DNA of 64,000 nt, from NCBI RefSeq assembly GCF_015330125.1, contig NZ_JADDXR010000002.1, positions 4,600,685 through 4,664,684 on the forward strand. The letters run 5' to 3'. Every line of letters begins with the position of its first letter. Within the stretch, counting starts at the first letter, position 1. Below, piece after piece: positions 24,109 through 33,038 of this stretch. Made by a program: the position numbers and the translations under genes. The notes beneath the pieces were generated by a model that saw nothing but the letters and a program-made list of their open reading frames with translations, searched no databases and had not been told where the DNA came from. The DNA comes from Zobellia nedashkovskayae (GTDB lineage Bacteria; Bacteroidota; Bacteroidia; Flavobacteriales; Flavobacteriaceae).

Positions 24109-25035
24109 TTAGAATTCATAAAATTTTTGGTATTTACGTTTTAAACGCGAAGGAATAGAAATTGCTTCCGGATGAAACAATCCTGCCAATAGTTCTATGC
24201 CATCTACCAACGTTCCTGCAGATGATTGCGTAAACAAATCAAAATCTGTTATAAAAACCTGTTGTTTCTGTACTGCTTCCAATGAATTCCACCCATCTTT
24301 TAAAAGTAATAAGTGCATTTCTGACAATGTTCTTTTCATACTAAATCCGCATGGGGCTATAACAATCACTTCTGGATTGTACGCTAAAATATCTTCCCAA
24401 GAAATAACCCCGCTATTCCCAGATGGGTTAGATAACATATCTACACCTCCGGCAAAATCTATCTGATGAGGAATCCAATGTCCACAATTATAAATAGGCT
24501 CCAACCATTCTAACAACAATACCTTCTTTTTAGGAGCCTTGGATGCTATTATTGTATCTATGACATGATTAACCCGGTCATTTAACTTTATTAAGTATGC
24601 GTAAGCAACCTCTTCTTTATCCAATGCTTTTGCTATGGTAACGGCATTTTGAAAAACATCATCAAAACCCATTGGACTAATAGAAATGAGTTCTGGTTGC
24701 TTATCAAGATTGGCTACTGCAGCAGCTGTACATTCCGTATCAATCTGGCAAACATCACACATATCTTGAGTAAATATAATGTCTGGCGCTATTTCCGCCA
24801 ATGCTTCCTCATCTACATAGTAGAGTTTCTTCCCTTCTTGTTTACCTTCAGAGAAAAAGACATCTATCTGTTTACTTGTATAATTCTTACCTTCTAAGAT
24901 ACACCGCACTACTGGTTTTTTCTCTTTCAGCGCCTGTGGGGGACATTCAAACGTAACACCATACAAATGTTCTTGCAAACCCATATCATAGAGCATTTGG
25001 GTAACAGCAGGCATAAAAGAACAGACTTTAAGCAT
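24109..25035 (-). CDS. BtuF-like cobalamin-binding protein without a signal peptide
   Basis: The 308-residue protein has the class III periplasmic-binding fold of BtuF/FhuD proteins: SFMPAVTQMLYDMGL at the start, PDIIFTQDMCDVC near 110, LEWLEPIYNCGHWIPHQIDFAGG near 180-200, and YNPEVIVIAPCGF near 225. The N-terminus runs straight into the first strand, so no export signal is seen; the ATG at 25033-25035 is 5 bp after the preceding stop, leaving no room for one. It is the third gene of the riboswitch-controlled operon. It could bind B12 in the cytosol or be an outlier of the ABC binding proteins; the exported BtuF is encoded separately. Confidence 0.75.
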   Translation of the reverse strand: MLKVCSFMPAVTQMLYDMGLQEHLYGVTFECPPQALKEKKPVVRCILEGKNYTSKQIDVFFSEGKQEGKKLYYVDEEALAEIAPDIIFTQDMCDVCQIDTECTAAAVANLDKQPELISISPMGFDDVFQNAVTIAKALDKEEVAYAYLIKLNDRVNHVIDTIIASKAPKKKVLLLEWLEPIYNCGHWIPHQIDFAGGVDMLSNPSGNSGVISWEDILAYNPEVIVIAPCGFSMKRTLSEMHLLLLKDGWNSLEAVQKQQVFITDFDLFTQSSAGTLVDGIELLAGLFHPEAISIPSRLKRKYQKFYEF

Positions 25036-25040
25036 CAATT

Positions 25041-26105
25041 TTAATTAAAATATATACCTCCTGGAATAATACCCACAGAAATAGTATTGGTTAATGTCTT
25101 CGTATTCAAATCATAAATATACAAATCTCCTTTACTAACATAATCTTTAGCATCTGTTCCATAAAGTTTACCGTTATTAACAGTCATAGTATAAAACGAG
25201 ACATCATTTATATAAGCTTCAGTAGGCAAAACATCCGATCCAGATTCAAATGAATAAACGGCATTAGACATCCCATAATAAAATGTATCATCTTCTACAC
25301 TCAAAGCACTTGGATGCTCTGTAGTATCAAAATCTAAAGTCTGTGAAATAGTATTGTCTGATGTGTTAATTTCCGTAAGTGTTCCTTTGGTTTCTTCACC
25401 AGTATATTCTGGAGCACCGCTGCTTAATACCCATAAATTTCCGGCAGTATCCCATTGCATGGAATTAGGAAAATCTCCAACGGTTAGCGTAGATGCAATT
25501 AAGTCCGAAGAAGAATCAATTATTGAAACCTTATTATTCTGACCGAATGCTCCTTTATGGGCTACATAGACAAAATTGGCATTGGAAGTGATAGCTTCTG
25601 GCCCTAACTCAACAGGAATAGATTCTGAAACCGTATTGGAAATTAAATCAATAACGGCAATATAATCATCAGTTTCATCTGCAGTATCTCCCCAATTGGT
25701 AACATACCCCTTCCCATTTGAAACAGTCATATATCTAGGGTTTAAAAGGCCTTCATCTATTACTCCCTCGCTTTTAAAAGTATACCGATTGACCACATGA
25801 ATTTTATGTGAATTATTGACCACAATATAAGCCAGTTCTTCATCAAAGGCGATAGACTGTAGTATGTTACCTACATCTTCATTATTTTCTAATTTAAAAA
25901 TAGCATCTTTTACTAGTAATGAATCGTTAGATATATAAGTTACCGTTCCGCTACCGTTGTTAAAGGGACCTTCATTTGCTACTAAAATTCCATTTTGGTA
26001 ATCTCCCTTCACCTCTTCAATTACAACTCCATCGTCATCATTTGAACAACTAACTGTAAATAAGGCCGCCATGGCTACTAAAATTGATACTTGTTTCATT
26101 TTCAT
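25041..26105 (-). CDS. BtuG-like surface lipoprotein (YncE/DUF5074 beta-propeller)
   Basis: The 354-residue protein has a lipoprotein signal (LFTVSC) followed by acidic residues (SNDDDG) that in Bacteroidota favour export to the cell surface. The body is a chain of blade repeats of about 45 residues, such as YVTNWGDTADETDDYIAVID, FVYVAHKGAFGQNNKVSIID and LYGTDAKDYVSKGDLYIYDL. In Bacteroides, BtuG is a beta-propeller surface lipoprotein that captures cobalamin and hands it to BtuB. This gene sits directly behind btuB under a cobalamin riboswitch, so a BtuG role is likely. Confidence 0.75.
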   Translation of the reverse strand: MKMKQVSILVAMAALFTVSCSNDDDGVVIEEVKGDYQNGILVANEGPFNNGSGTVTYISNDSLLVKDAIFKLENNEDVGNILQSIAFDEELAYIVVNNSHKIHVVNRYTFKSEGVIDEGLLNPRYMTVSNGKGYVTNWGDTADETDDYIAVIDLISNTVSESIPVELGPEAITSNANFVYVAHKGAFGQNNKVSIIDSSSDLIASTLTVGDFPNSMQWDTAGNLWVLSSGAPEYTGEETKGTLTEINTSDNTISQTLDFDTTEHPSALSVEDDTFYYGMSNAVYSFESGSDVLPTEAYINDVSFYTMTVNNGKLYGTDAKDYVSKGDLYIYDLNTKTLTNTISVGIIPGGIYFN

Positions 26106-26117
26106 TTTGTTCTTTTT

Positions 26118-27962
26118 TTAAATTTTAAACTTTAACTTTAATTGTACATTCCTATTTGGCATAGGCCTGAAGGCAACATTTTGATAATTTTTATTAAATA
26201 GATTATTGATTTGCAGCGAAGTCTCAATATTCATTTTTTCCTTTATTTTAAAACTTCTACTCAAGCCTAAGTTCGATACGGCATACCCCGATAAAGACTC
26301 AGAATTATCTGAAGTGATAAAAACGCTGCTATTAACGAATAATTGATAAAATAATCGCCAGTTTGAATAGGCATATGTTAGAATGGATGTTACCTTATGT
26401 TCTGGCACATACATTAACGATTTATTAGTCTCAGAATCTACCGCCTTAGTCAGTGCATAGCTATTTTTCCAAGTAAGATGACGGTTTCCCCATTTTTCCG
26501 CTAACTCTAATGAGACTTCAAGACCATAATTTGACGCGTTATTAATATTGATGGGAGTCCAAATTCCCATATCATTTGGCCTCCACTGAATAAGATCCTC
26601 AGAATTAATATAAAAGGCAGCCCATTGAAAAGTATACTTCTCTTTTTTAAAGGTCTGCCCTATTTCTGCCTGTAAAGAAGATTCAGGTCTTATATCAGGA
26701 TTACCACCTGATCCTCCACCTAAAATCCAATAGACTTCATTGAATGTAGGAACCCTATAGTTTTTTGAAGCATTCAAATAAATAGTGTGGTGGGAGTTAA
26801 AAGAATATCTGGCGTTTAAAGAGTATACAAACGGACTCTTGTAATCATTTATAAATTCTTTTCTAAGGTTGGCTCCGTAGGTAACCTTCTCACTTAAATT
26901 ATGTTTGAATAAAAGGGTTGTGGCCAGTGTTTTTCTGGTACCATTTTCAAGAGAAGTTCCTTTAGCTTCAATATAACTGTAATCGGCAATGCCATTGAGA
27001 ACAATATCCTTAAAATTAATTTTGTAATCATAATTGATCAAAAATGTATTTGTATTTCCAAAGGAAAAATCTTCCCTCTCTTTATTATCATAGTATTTGT
27101 ACTTTTCGTACAAGTAACCCAATTTAACCCGATGAATTCGTTTTTCATTAAAATGACTCCATTCCAAAAGGTTACGGGAATTATAATCACGATAATTAGA
27201 ATTGGAAGGTGCAGTAATAGTTCCTGAAAAATCACGGTCACCAATAAAAGTGTTATGATAGAATTTCAGTAATTGACTATCGTTTATTTCATGTCCTATA
27301 TTAGCATTGATATTAACATTATTAAAGGCGCCATTTTCATTCCTTTGGTCTGTTCCCAAATATTTATAGTCGTTTTCCGATTCAAGATAGTTTATTCCTA
27401 AACCTACTGTGGTTTTCTTTGACCCAATAGAAGTACGGTAATTAAAATTCTTTGTATCAAAACTCCCATAACTAAAGAGTAACTCATGTTCTGAATGTTT
27501 ATCGAATCGGAACAGGTCATTCAAATGCACACTACCACCGATCGCTCCACTACCAAATTGCACACTTCCTCCCCCACTTCTAACACTTATAGAGCCGTAA
27601 TTTCTTGGTACAATCGTATTAAAATCAACCTGACCAGTAAGTTGTGAATTAATATTGATGCCATTCCAGATAACCGCTGTCTGTGAGGCGTTAGTTCCTC
27701 GGAAAGATGGAGAAGAAATCATTCCTAATCCGTTTTCTTTTAAATAAATATTAGAGTTAAATTGTAGAAGGTCAGTCAAAGAGCTGCCATTACGGTCAAC
27801 TAAAGAATCTTTTAGAACGTCTACCTTTCCATTCGAAAAATGCAAAAGTCGAACATCAGTAAGAATCACTTCGTCCAAAACTGTTATGCTATCCTGTTGG
27901 GCATTGCCAAACAAAGTGCATAAGAAAACAAGAATAATCAAAAATGGTTTATTATCTCTCAT
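26118..27962 (-). CDS. btuB: TonB-dependent outer-membrane receptor for cobalamin (BtuB-type)
   Basis: The 614-residue protein has a signal peptide ending FGNAQ. A plug domain contains LTDLLQFNSNIYLKENG, FRGTNASQTAVIWNG and GGGSVQFGSGAIGGSVHL. A 22-strand-type barrel rich in aromatic strand ends follows, with the last strand NVQLKLKFKI. Its size equals E. coli BtuB (594 mature) rather than the far larger SusC proteins. A cobalamin riboswitch in the leader and the BtuG-like gene 12 bp downstream identify the ligand as a cobamide. There is no CarboxypepD_reg domain at the N-terminus. Confidence 0.9.
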   Translation of the reverse strand: MRDNKPFLIILVFLCTLFGNAQQDSITVLDEVILTDVRLLHFSNGKVDVLKDSLVDRNGSSLTDLLQFNSNIYLKENGLGMISSPSFRGTNASQTAVIWNGININSQLTGQVDFNTIVPRNYGSISVRSGGGSVQFGSGAIGGSVHLNDLFRFDKHSEHELLFSYGSFDTKNFNYRTSIGSKKTTVGLGINYLESENDYKYLGTDQRNENGAFNNVNINANIGHEINDSQLLKFYHNTFIGDRDFSGTITAPSNSNYRDYNSRNLLEWSHFNEKRIHRVKLGYLYEKYKYYDNKEREDFSFGNTNTFLINYDYKINFKDIVLNGIADYSYIEAKGTSLENGTRKTLATTLLFKHNLSEKVTYGANLRKEFINDYKSPFVYSLNARYSFNSHHTIYLNASKNYRVPTFNEVYWILGGGSGGNPDIRPESSLQAEIGQTFKKEKYTFQWAAFYINSEDLIQWRPNDMGIWTPININNASNYGLEVSLELAEKWGNRHLTWKNSYALTKAVDSETNKSLMYVPEHKVTSILTYAYSNWRLFYQLFVNSSVFITSDNSESLSGYAVSNLGLSRSFKIKEKMNIETSLQINNLFNKNYQNVAFRPMPNRNVQLKLKFKI

Positions 27963-27998
27963 ACCGTTAAAGACCTTTTACCCGAAAGTCTTGTTTAA

Positions 27999-28201
27999 GG
28001 TTATGAAAATGGCAGGTCTCCTGACTTGTTCAATGTTGTCTTACCTTCCCATCTATTACTTAGACAGTGGTATTGAAGAAAACAACACCCTCGTAAGAGG
28101 CACCAAGAATAGCTTGGCATGAACTTACAGTTGCGGGAACAGTTCCGGATTTTAACCGGATTCCCTTTTAATCGACAAAATATATGTCACTTTATCGAAC
28201 C
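27999..28201 (-). promoter_or_regulatory. Cobalamin riboswitch controlling btuB
   Basis: Read on the minus strand, the leader contains GGGAATCCGGTTAAAATCCG, ACTGTTCCCGCAACTGTAAG, then ACCACTG, ATGGGAAGG and AGTCAGGAGACCTGCC. These are the conserved blocks of the B12 aptamer in the right order. GGTT (28198-28201) and AACC (27999-28002) close the basal helix. Between aptamer and start codon, AAGAC and GTCTT (27966-27990) can form a hairpin that could hide the btuB start, so control is probably translational. B12 binding is expected to shut the operon off. Confidence 0.95.
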
Positions 28202-28247
28202 AAAATTCGCGGCGAAGGTAGTAAATTCATTGACAAATACAACCTAA

Positions 28248-28279
28248 AAAAAATACCCTTCGCTTGAAGGGTATTTTTA
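28248..28279 (-). terminator. Terminator of the FKBP gene
   Basis: AAAAATACCCTTC, loop GCTT, GAAGGGTATTTTT: it separates the minus-strand FKBP gene from the riboswitch. Confidence 0.85.
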
Positions 28280-28296
28280 TCGTATAGCATTATAAT

Positions 28297-28767
28297 TTAA
28301 TTTACTTCTATAAGATTAACTTCAAAAACAAGTACGGAGCCACCGGGAATACCACTCCTATCTGAATTCCCATAACCTAAGGCCGCTGGAACTAAAAGTA
28401 TACCGTTTCCTCCTTCTTTGAAATAAGTAATACCTTCTGTCCACCCAGCAATGACACCTGAAAGAGGAAAAGTAGCACCACTTGAGCCACTTTGATCAAA
28501 AACATTTCCATCTAAAAAATAACCTTTATAAGCCACAGTTACATCGGAACTAGCCGTAGGTCTTTCACCTGTACCTTCTTCTTCTATAACATAGTAAAGA
28601 CCAGAATCACTTCTAGTTGCATCCAAACCGTTTGCTTCAATATATTCCTTTATATCCAATTCATTCTTAACTGTGTAGTCTATAACCTCTTTTGGTTCAT
28701 TTTTATCATCATCTCCACAAGAAGCAAATACAACCAAGGCCAAAACAAATAAAACTTTCTTCATCAT
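28297..28767 (-). CDS. FKBP-type peptidyl-prolyl cis-trans isomerase lipoprotein
   Basis: The 156-residue protein begins with a lipoprotein signal (VVFASC) and an acidic stretch. After a helical linker comes an FKBP domain (about 70-156) with VTVAYKGYFLDGNVFDQS, IAGWTEGITYFKEGG and LVPAALGYGNS. These are the drug-pocket residues of the family (Tyr, Phe/Asp, Trp, and the Tyr of LGYG). It should catalyse proline isomerisation and act as an envelope folding helper. It is monocistronic, upstream of the B12 operon, and not obviously linked to it. Confidence 0.9.
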   Translation of the reverse strand: MMKKVLFVLALVVFASCGDDDKNEPKEVIDYTVKNELDIKEYIEANGLDATRSDSGLYYVIEEEGTGERPTASSDVTVAYKGYFLDGNVFDQSGSSGATFPLSGVIAGWTEGITYFKEGGNGILLVPAALGYGNSDRSGIPGGSVLVFEVNLIEVN

Positions 28768-28929
28768 AATTATTTTTAAGCGTCAAATATAATGAACTAA
28801 TAACAGGGCTTAAATTATTTTTATCATATCTAAATTTTAACTTAATAGAACAATGGTAATTAGCCGGTTATAAGCCCTCTTCCTTAAAATTAATTAGCAA
28901 GTGCCTTTCTTCTTAGTAGATAAACACAT

Positions 28930-28937
28930 TACCTTTA
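28930..28937 (+). promoter_or_regulatory. Candidate -7 element for the btuF-btuC genes
   Basis: TACCTTTA is one base from TAnnTTTG. It lies inside the longest possible frame of the following gene, so it supports the later TTG start at 28985. The 5' region also has AGGGCTTA (28805-28812) and TAAGCCCT (28871-28878), a distant inverted pair. No riboswitch is visible here. Confidence 0.4.
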
Positions 28938-28984
28938 GCAGCGTAACAAAGCATGCCCCAAGTAACAACTACAAACCAAGCACA

Positions 28985-30133
28985 TTGAAAAACAGCATTT
29001 TAGTCTTAATGTTTTGCCTTTTTATCGCCTGTAAGACCGATAAAAAAAAGGATTCTTCTTTACCGAATACACCTGCAGCTGAAATTGAAATAAGCCATGC
29101 AAAGGGTTTTACAATTGAAAAGTCCAACAACGGACTTACCATAATTGAAGTTTTATCTGCTTGGCCAGGAGCCAATACTTCTTTTAAATACGCACTGATT
29201 CCAAAAAATAAAATGGCATCAATGACCCTCAACAAAGATGATTATGATGCTATTGTTGCCACCCCTGTAGAACGTTTAATTGTAACTTCTACTACCCACA
29301 TCCCTTCTCTTGAAGCTTTGGGAGTTCTTGATAAATTAGTTGGCTTTCCAAAAACTGAATTAATCTCTTCCGAAAACGCACGTAAACTGATTGATAATGG
29401 GGACATTAAAGAATTGGGCAATAATGAAACTTTAAATACGGAAATCGCTATTAGCCTAAAGCCTGATGTTGTGGTTGGGTTTGGAATGAACAACCAGAAC
29501 AAGGCATACGAAACTGTAATGCGTTCTAATATTCCTATTGTATATAATGGCGATTGGACGGAAGAATCTCCTTTAGGAAAAGCAGAGTGGGTTAAATTTT
29601 TCGCACCTTTTTTCGGACTGGAAACTAAAGCCGATAGTATTTTTAAGTCGATAGAGCAATCATATTTTCAAACAAAAAGTATTGTAGAGAACGTTACCAA
29701 AAAACCAACGGTACTTACCGGAGGATTGTATAAAGATGTGTGGCATGTTGCCGGAGGAAAAAGCTGGATGGCGCAATTTCTAAAAGATGCCAAAACGGAT
29801 TATCTTTGGAAAGAAACGCAAGAAACCGGTGGTATTGGCCAAAGTTTAGAGACCGTTCTTGCCACAGCGCAACATGCAGATTATTGGCTCAACCCTTCTA
29901 TGCTTACCTCATATGAAGATATTGAAGAATCCAATAAACATTACACCCAATTTGATGCATACAAAAACAAAACTATTTTCTCTAATACTATTGCCAAAGG
30001 AGCTACAGGAGGATTGTTATATTATGAATTGGGACCTATGCGACCGGATTTGGTACTAAAAGACCTCATTCATATTTTTCATCCTGAATTGTTACCTGAT
30101 CATGAACTTTTCTTTTTTAAGCCTTTAGAATAG
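28985..30133 (+). CDS. btuF: ABC transporter substrate-binding lipoprotein (BtuF/FepB type)
   Basis: From the TTG at 28985 the protein has a clean lipoprotein signal (ILVLMFCLFIAC). A longer frame to 28901 exists, but its extra 28 residues would precede the signal and overlap a promoter-like element. The mature part is a class III binding protein: VERLIVTSTTHIPSLEALG, LKPDVVVGFGMN and PTVLTGGLYKDVWHVAGGKSW. The permease gene begins directly after the stop codon. It delivers B12 or a similar corrinoid or siderophore to BtuCD. The B12 assignment rests mainly on the adjacent riboswitch locus. Confidence 0.8.
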   Translation: MKNSILVLMFCLFIACKTDKKKDSSLPNTPAAEIEISHAKGFTIEKSNNGLTIIEVLSAWPGANTSFKYALIPKNKMASMTLNKDDYDAIVATPVERLIVTSTTHIPSLEALGVLDKLVGFPKTELISSENARKLIDNGDIKELGNNETLNTEIAISLKPDVVVGFGMNNQNKAYETVMRSNIPIVYNGDWTEESPLGKAEWVKFFAPFFGLETKADSIFKSIEQSYFQTKSIVENVTKKPTVLTGGLYKDVWHVAGGKSWMAQFLKDAKTDYLWKETQETGGIGQSLETVLATAQHADYWLNPSMLTSYEDIEESNKHYTQFDAYKNKTIFSNTIAKGATGGLLYYELGPMRPDLVLKDLIHIFHPELLPDHELFFFKPLE

Positions 30134-31165
30134 TTGCAAACTCCTAAAACATATCGCTCTTCTTTTGTTCTTCTGATTACTGCGCTAGTAATTGCTTTGG
30201 GCATAAATATTTCTTTGGGTTCGGTTTCTATTCCCTTTTCAGAAACGCTGCATTCCGTTTTTGGTGGTGCTATAGAAAATACAGCTTGGGAATATATTAT
30301 CTGGAACTACAGAATTCCTAAAGCCTTTACAGCTGTGTTTGTAGGCGGCGGACTTTCCTTAAGCGGACTCTTAATGCAGACGTTATTTAGAAATCCACTT
30401 GCTGGACCTTTTGTTTTGGGTATAAGTTCCGGAGCAAGTTTAGGAGCTGCTTTTTTAATTATGGGTTCAGCAACACTCACATCACTATTTGGGTTGAGTT
30501 TAGTTACGGACATATCATTGGCTATTGTTTCCAGTATAGGTAGTTTTCTAGTGCTTTTGGCCGTCATAACGGTTGCCTCAAAAGTAAAGGACACTATGGC
30601 GCTTTTAATTATTGGCCTTATGTTTGGGAGCATCAGCGCAGCTATAGTAAGTGTTCTATCTTATTTTAGTAATGCCGAAGAACTTCAGCAGTTTGTATAC
30701 TGGTCTTTTGGAAGTGTTGGAAACTTATCTTGGCATCAACTGGGGTTATTATTCATCATTGTTATAATAGGCGTTATTCTAGGAATTCTTTCCATAAAAC
30801 CTTTGAATGCTTTGCTCCTTGGCGAGAACTACGCTCGTAGTTTAGGTGTAAACCTAAAACGTTCGCGCTATCTCATTATAATTGCAACCGGTCTTTTAGC
30901 AGGTGGTGTCACGGCTTTTGCAGGTCCTATTGCCTTTATTGGTTTAGCGGTTCCGCATTTAACACGTCAAGTTTTTAATACTACGGAGCACCGGATTTTG
31001 GTGCCAGCAGTTTTGGTATATGGCGCTATTCTCATGCTCATTTGCGATACTATTGCACAACTACCTAATAGTGCAGAAGTGCTTCCTATAAATGCCATTA
31101 CAAGTATTTTGGGTGCACCTGTAGTTATTTGGTTACTGATCAGAAAAAGAAAGATGGTGTTTTGA
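30134..31165 (+). CDS. btuC: FecCD/BtuC-family ABC transporter permease
   Basis: The 343-residue inner-membrane protein has about ten hydrophobic segments and FecCD signatures: GGGLSLSGLLMQTLFRNPLA (residues about 73-92), GISSGASLGAAF, and near the end GPIAFIGLAVPHLTR followed by AQLPNSAEVLPINAITSILG. It begins with TTG immediately after the btuF stop, so it is translationally coupled. It forms the channel through which the corrinoid passes. The ATPase gene expected next is displaced by the DUF1080 gene. Confidence 0.88.
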   Translation: MQTPKTYRSSFVLLITALVIALGINISLGSVSIPFSETLHSVFGGAIENTAWEYIIWNYRIPKAFTAVFVGGGLSLSGLLMQTLFRNPLAGPFVLGISSGASLGAAFLIMGSATLTSLFGLSLVTDISLAIVSSIGSFLVLLAVITVASKVKDTMALLIIGLMFGSISAAIVSVLSYFSNAEELQQFVYWSFGSVGNLSWHQLGLLFIIVIIGVILGILSIKPLNALLLGENYARSLGVNLKRSRYLIIIATGLLAGGVTAFAGPIAFIGLAVPHLTRQVFNTTEHRILVPAVLVYGAILMLICDTIAQLPNSAEVLPINAITSILGAPVVIWLLIRKRKMVF

Positions 31166-31302
31166 TAACATCTCTTTTATTAAAAACTTTAAATTATACA
31201 TATAGAATCATATGTTATACAGGTCGTATTTATAATTATATAGATTTACTAACTGAGAATACCAATTCGATAATAACTCTCAACTAATACCTCTAATTAA
31301 TT

Positions 31303-32178
31303 ATGAGAACCAAATTAACTTACCTTATTCTTCTTTTCGTATGTGCTGTAAGCAATGTAATAGCTCAAAACAATGACAAAGACTGGGAAAACCTTCTTGA
31401 CAAAGACCTTACCAATTGGGATGTTTTTATAGGCGTTCCTCACACCTCGCTAGAATTAGAAGGTTACGAAAAGGGAGACGGAATGCACGGAACACCAATT
31501 GGTCTGAATAACGACCCTTTAAATGTTTTCTCTACCACTCAGGAAAACGGTGAAACCGTTTTAAACGTTAGCGGTAAAATCTATGGAGGATTAAGTACCA
31601 AAAAAGAATATGAAAACTATCATCTAGTTTTTGATATTAAATGGGGAACAAAAAAATTTGAACCACGTCTGAAAGACAAAAGAGATAGCGGTGTTCTTTA
31701 CCATGCCCAAGAACCACACGGCCAATTTTGGAATGTTTGGATGCGTTCCCCAGAAATGCAAATACAAGAAACGGATTGTGGTGACTTCTTTCCTCTAGCT
31801 GGGGTTAGTATGGATATTAAAGCCACAAAACGTAGTGAAAACGGTAAAGAGTTTTGGTTCTACGATCCAAAAGGTGAAATACGTACTTTTAAAACCGGTG
31901 GTGATGGTCGTTGCAGAAGAATGGCTAATTTTGAAAACCCACATGGCGAATGGACTCGTGTAGAGCTTATCTGTATTAAAGACAAGGCCTACCATATTGT
32001 AAACGGCAAAGTGGTAATGGTTCTGGAAAATGCAAAAGAGTATAACAAGGAGGATGTTGCAACGGCTCTAACAAAGGGTAAAATACAATTTCAATCTGAA
32101 GCTTGTGAAGTATATTACAAGAACATTAAAATAAAGAACATCAGTAAATTGCCAAAAAACATAAAAAAACAACTTTAA
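31303..32178 (+). CDS. Secreted DUF1080 (3-keto-disaccharide hydrolase-like) protein
   Basis: The 291-residue protein has a signal peptide ending SNVIAQ and a concanavalin-like beta-sandwich: NLLDKDLTNWDVFIG, LSTKKEYENYHLVFDIKWG, RDSGVLYHA, MQIQETDCGDFF, and the C-terminal GKIQFQSEACEVYYKNIKI. DUF1080 proteins include 3-keto-glycoside hydrolases and lectin-like envelope proteins of carbohydrate metabolism. The gene has 137 bp of AT-rich upstream sequence of its own and lies between btuC and btuD, splitting a normally contiguous transporter. Its stop is immediately followed, in the same frame, by the ATPase sequence. Confidence 0.85.
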   Translation: MRTKLTYLILLFVCAVSNVIAQNNDKDWENLLDKDLTNWDVFIGVPHTSLELEGYEKGDGMHGTPIGLNNDPLNVFSTTQENGETVLNVSGKIYGGLSTKKEYENYHLVFDIKWGTKKFEPRLKDKRDSGVLYHAQEPHGQFWNVWMRSPEMQIQETDCGDFFPLAGVSMDIKATKRSENGKEFWFYDPKGEIRTFKTGGDGRCRRMANFENPHGEWTRVELICIKDKAYHIVNGKVVMVLENAKEYNKEDVATALTKGKIQFQSEACEVYYKNIKIKNISKLPKNIKKQL

Positions 32179-32973
32179 AAAGAAATCGCCGTCGCCCTTC
32201 ATACAAAACATAATACACTTACTGCTGCCAACCTCTCTATTGGATATGGTAAAAAAGCTATTGCAGAAAATATAAATTTTGCACTAGCCCCTGGTGAACT
32301 TACAGCTATTGTAGGTATAAATGGTATTGGAAAATCTACCCTATTACGGACTTTAGGCAATGCCCAACCAGATTTAGGGGGTTGTCTTGCCGTTAAAGGA
32401 AAACCCATTGTTTCTTATGCCCCATTAGAATTATCGGCAGAAATAAGTATGGTACTAACGGAGCCTATTGCTTCAAAAAATTTATCCGTTTTGGAGTTGG
32501 TTGCATTGGGCAGGCAACCTTATACCAACTGGTTAGGTACGCTCACAGATATAGACAAGCAAAAAATTAAAGGCGCAATCAACTCATTAGAATTAGATGA
32601 GTTGCAACATAAAAAATGTTACGAGTTAAGTGACGGTCAATTACAACGTGTAATGATTGCCAGGGCTTTTACACAGGACACCTCCATTATACTTCTTGAT
32701 GAGCCCACCACTCACCTAGACCTTTATCATAAAATTCAGATTTTAAAACTTCTGCGCACTATTGCACATACCTCTCAAAAAACGGTAGTCTTTACTACTC
32801 ACGAAATTGAAATGGCAATTCAGCTATGCGATAAAATGGTTTTACTAGATGGTAAAAAGAATTATTTTGGGCAACCGTGTGAACTAATTGAACAAAAAGC
32901 CTTTGAGTCGTTATTTCCTTCGGATACCGTCTCGTTTGACCCTAAAACAGGTTCTTTTCGAATAAAAAAGTAA
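32179..32973 (+). CDS. btuD: ABC transporter ATP-binding protein (BtuD type) with no conventional start codon
   Basis: The frame opens right after the DUF1080 stop and codes for a full nucleotide-binding domain: NLSIGYGKKAIAENINFALA, Walker A GINGIGKST (about 32320-32346), ELSDGQLQRV signature, Walker B IILLDEPTTHLDL and the H-loop TTHE. From 32179 to 32448 there is no in-frame ATG, GTG or TTG; the first ATG (32449) lies after Walker A. Only rare codons such as ATC (32185) or ATT (32239) could start a complete protein. Homologues begin a few residues before LSIGYG, so only the start is missing. It may use a non-standard start, depend on readthrough, or be inactive. Confidence 0.75.
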   Translation, partial: KEIAVALHTKHNTLTAANLSIGYGKKAIAENINFALAPGELTAIVGINGIGKSTLLRTLGNAQPDLGGCLAVKGKPIVSYAPLELSAEISMVLTEPIASKNLSVLELVALGRQPYTNWLGTLTDIDKQKIKGAINSLELDELQHKKCYELSDGQLQRVMIARAFTQDTSIILLDEPTTHLDLYHKIQILKLLRTIAHTSQKTVVFTTHEIEMAIQLCDKMVLLDGKKNYFGQPCELIEQKAFESLFPSDTVSFDPKTGSFRIKK

Positions 32974-32986
32974 CATAAGAGTAGTG

Positions 32987-33016
32987 TTTGGATTTAAAGC
33001 CAATCTTGTATCTTTA
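32987..33016 (+). promoter_or_regulatory. Candidate promoter for rmuC
   Basis: TTTG (32987-32990), an 18-bp spacer and TATCTTTA (33009-33016) come close to the Bacteroidota pattern, 23 bp before the rmuC start. Confidence 0.5.
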
Positions 33017-33038
33017 CCCCGAACACTTTATCTTATAA

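Noticed and set aside
28901..28984. N-terminal extension of the plus-strand btuF frame
   Set aside because: The extra residues precede the lipoprotein signal and overlap a promoter-like element; TTG at 28985 fits better.
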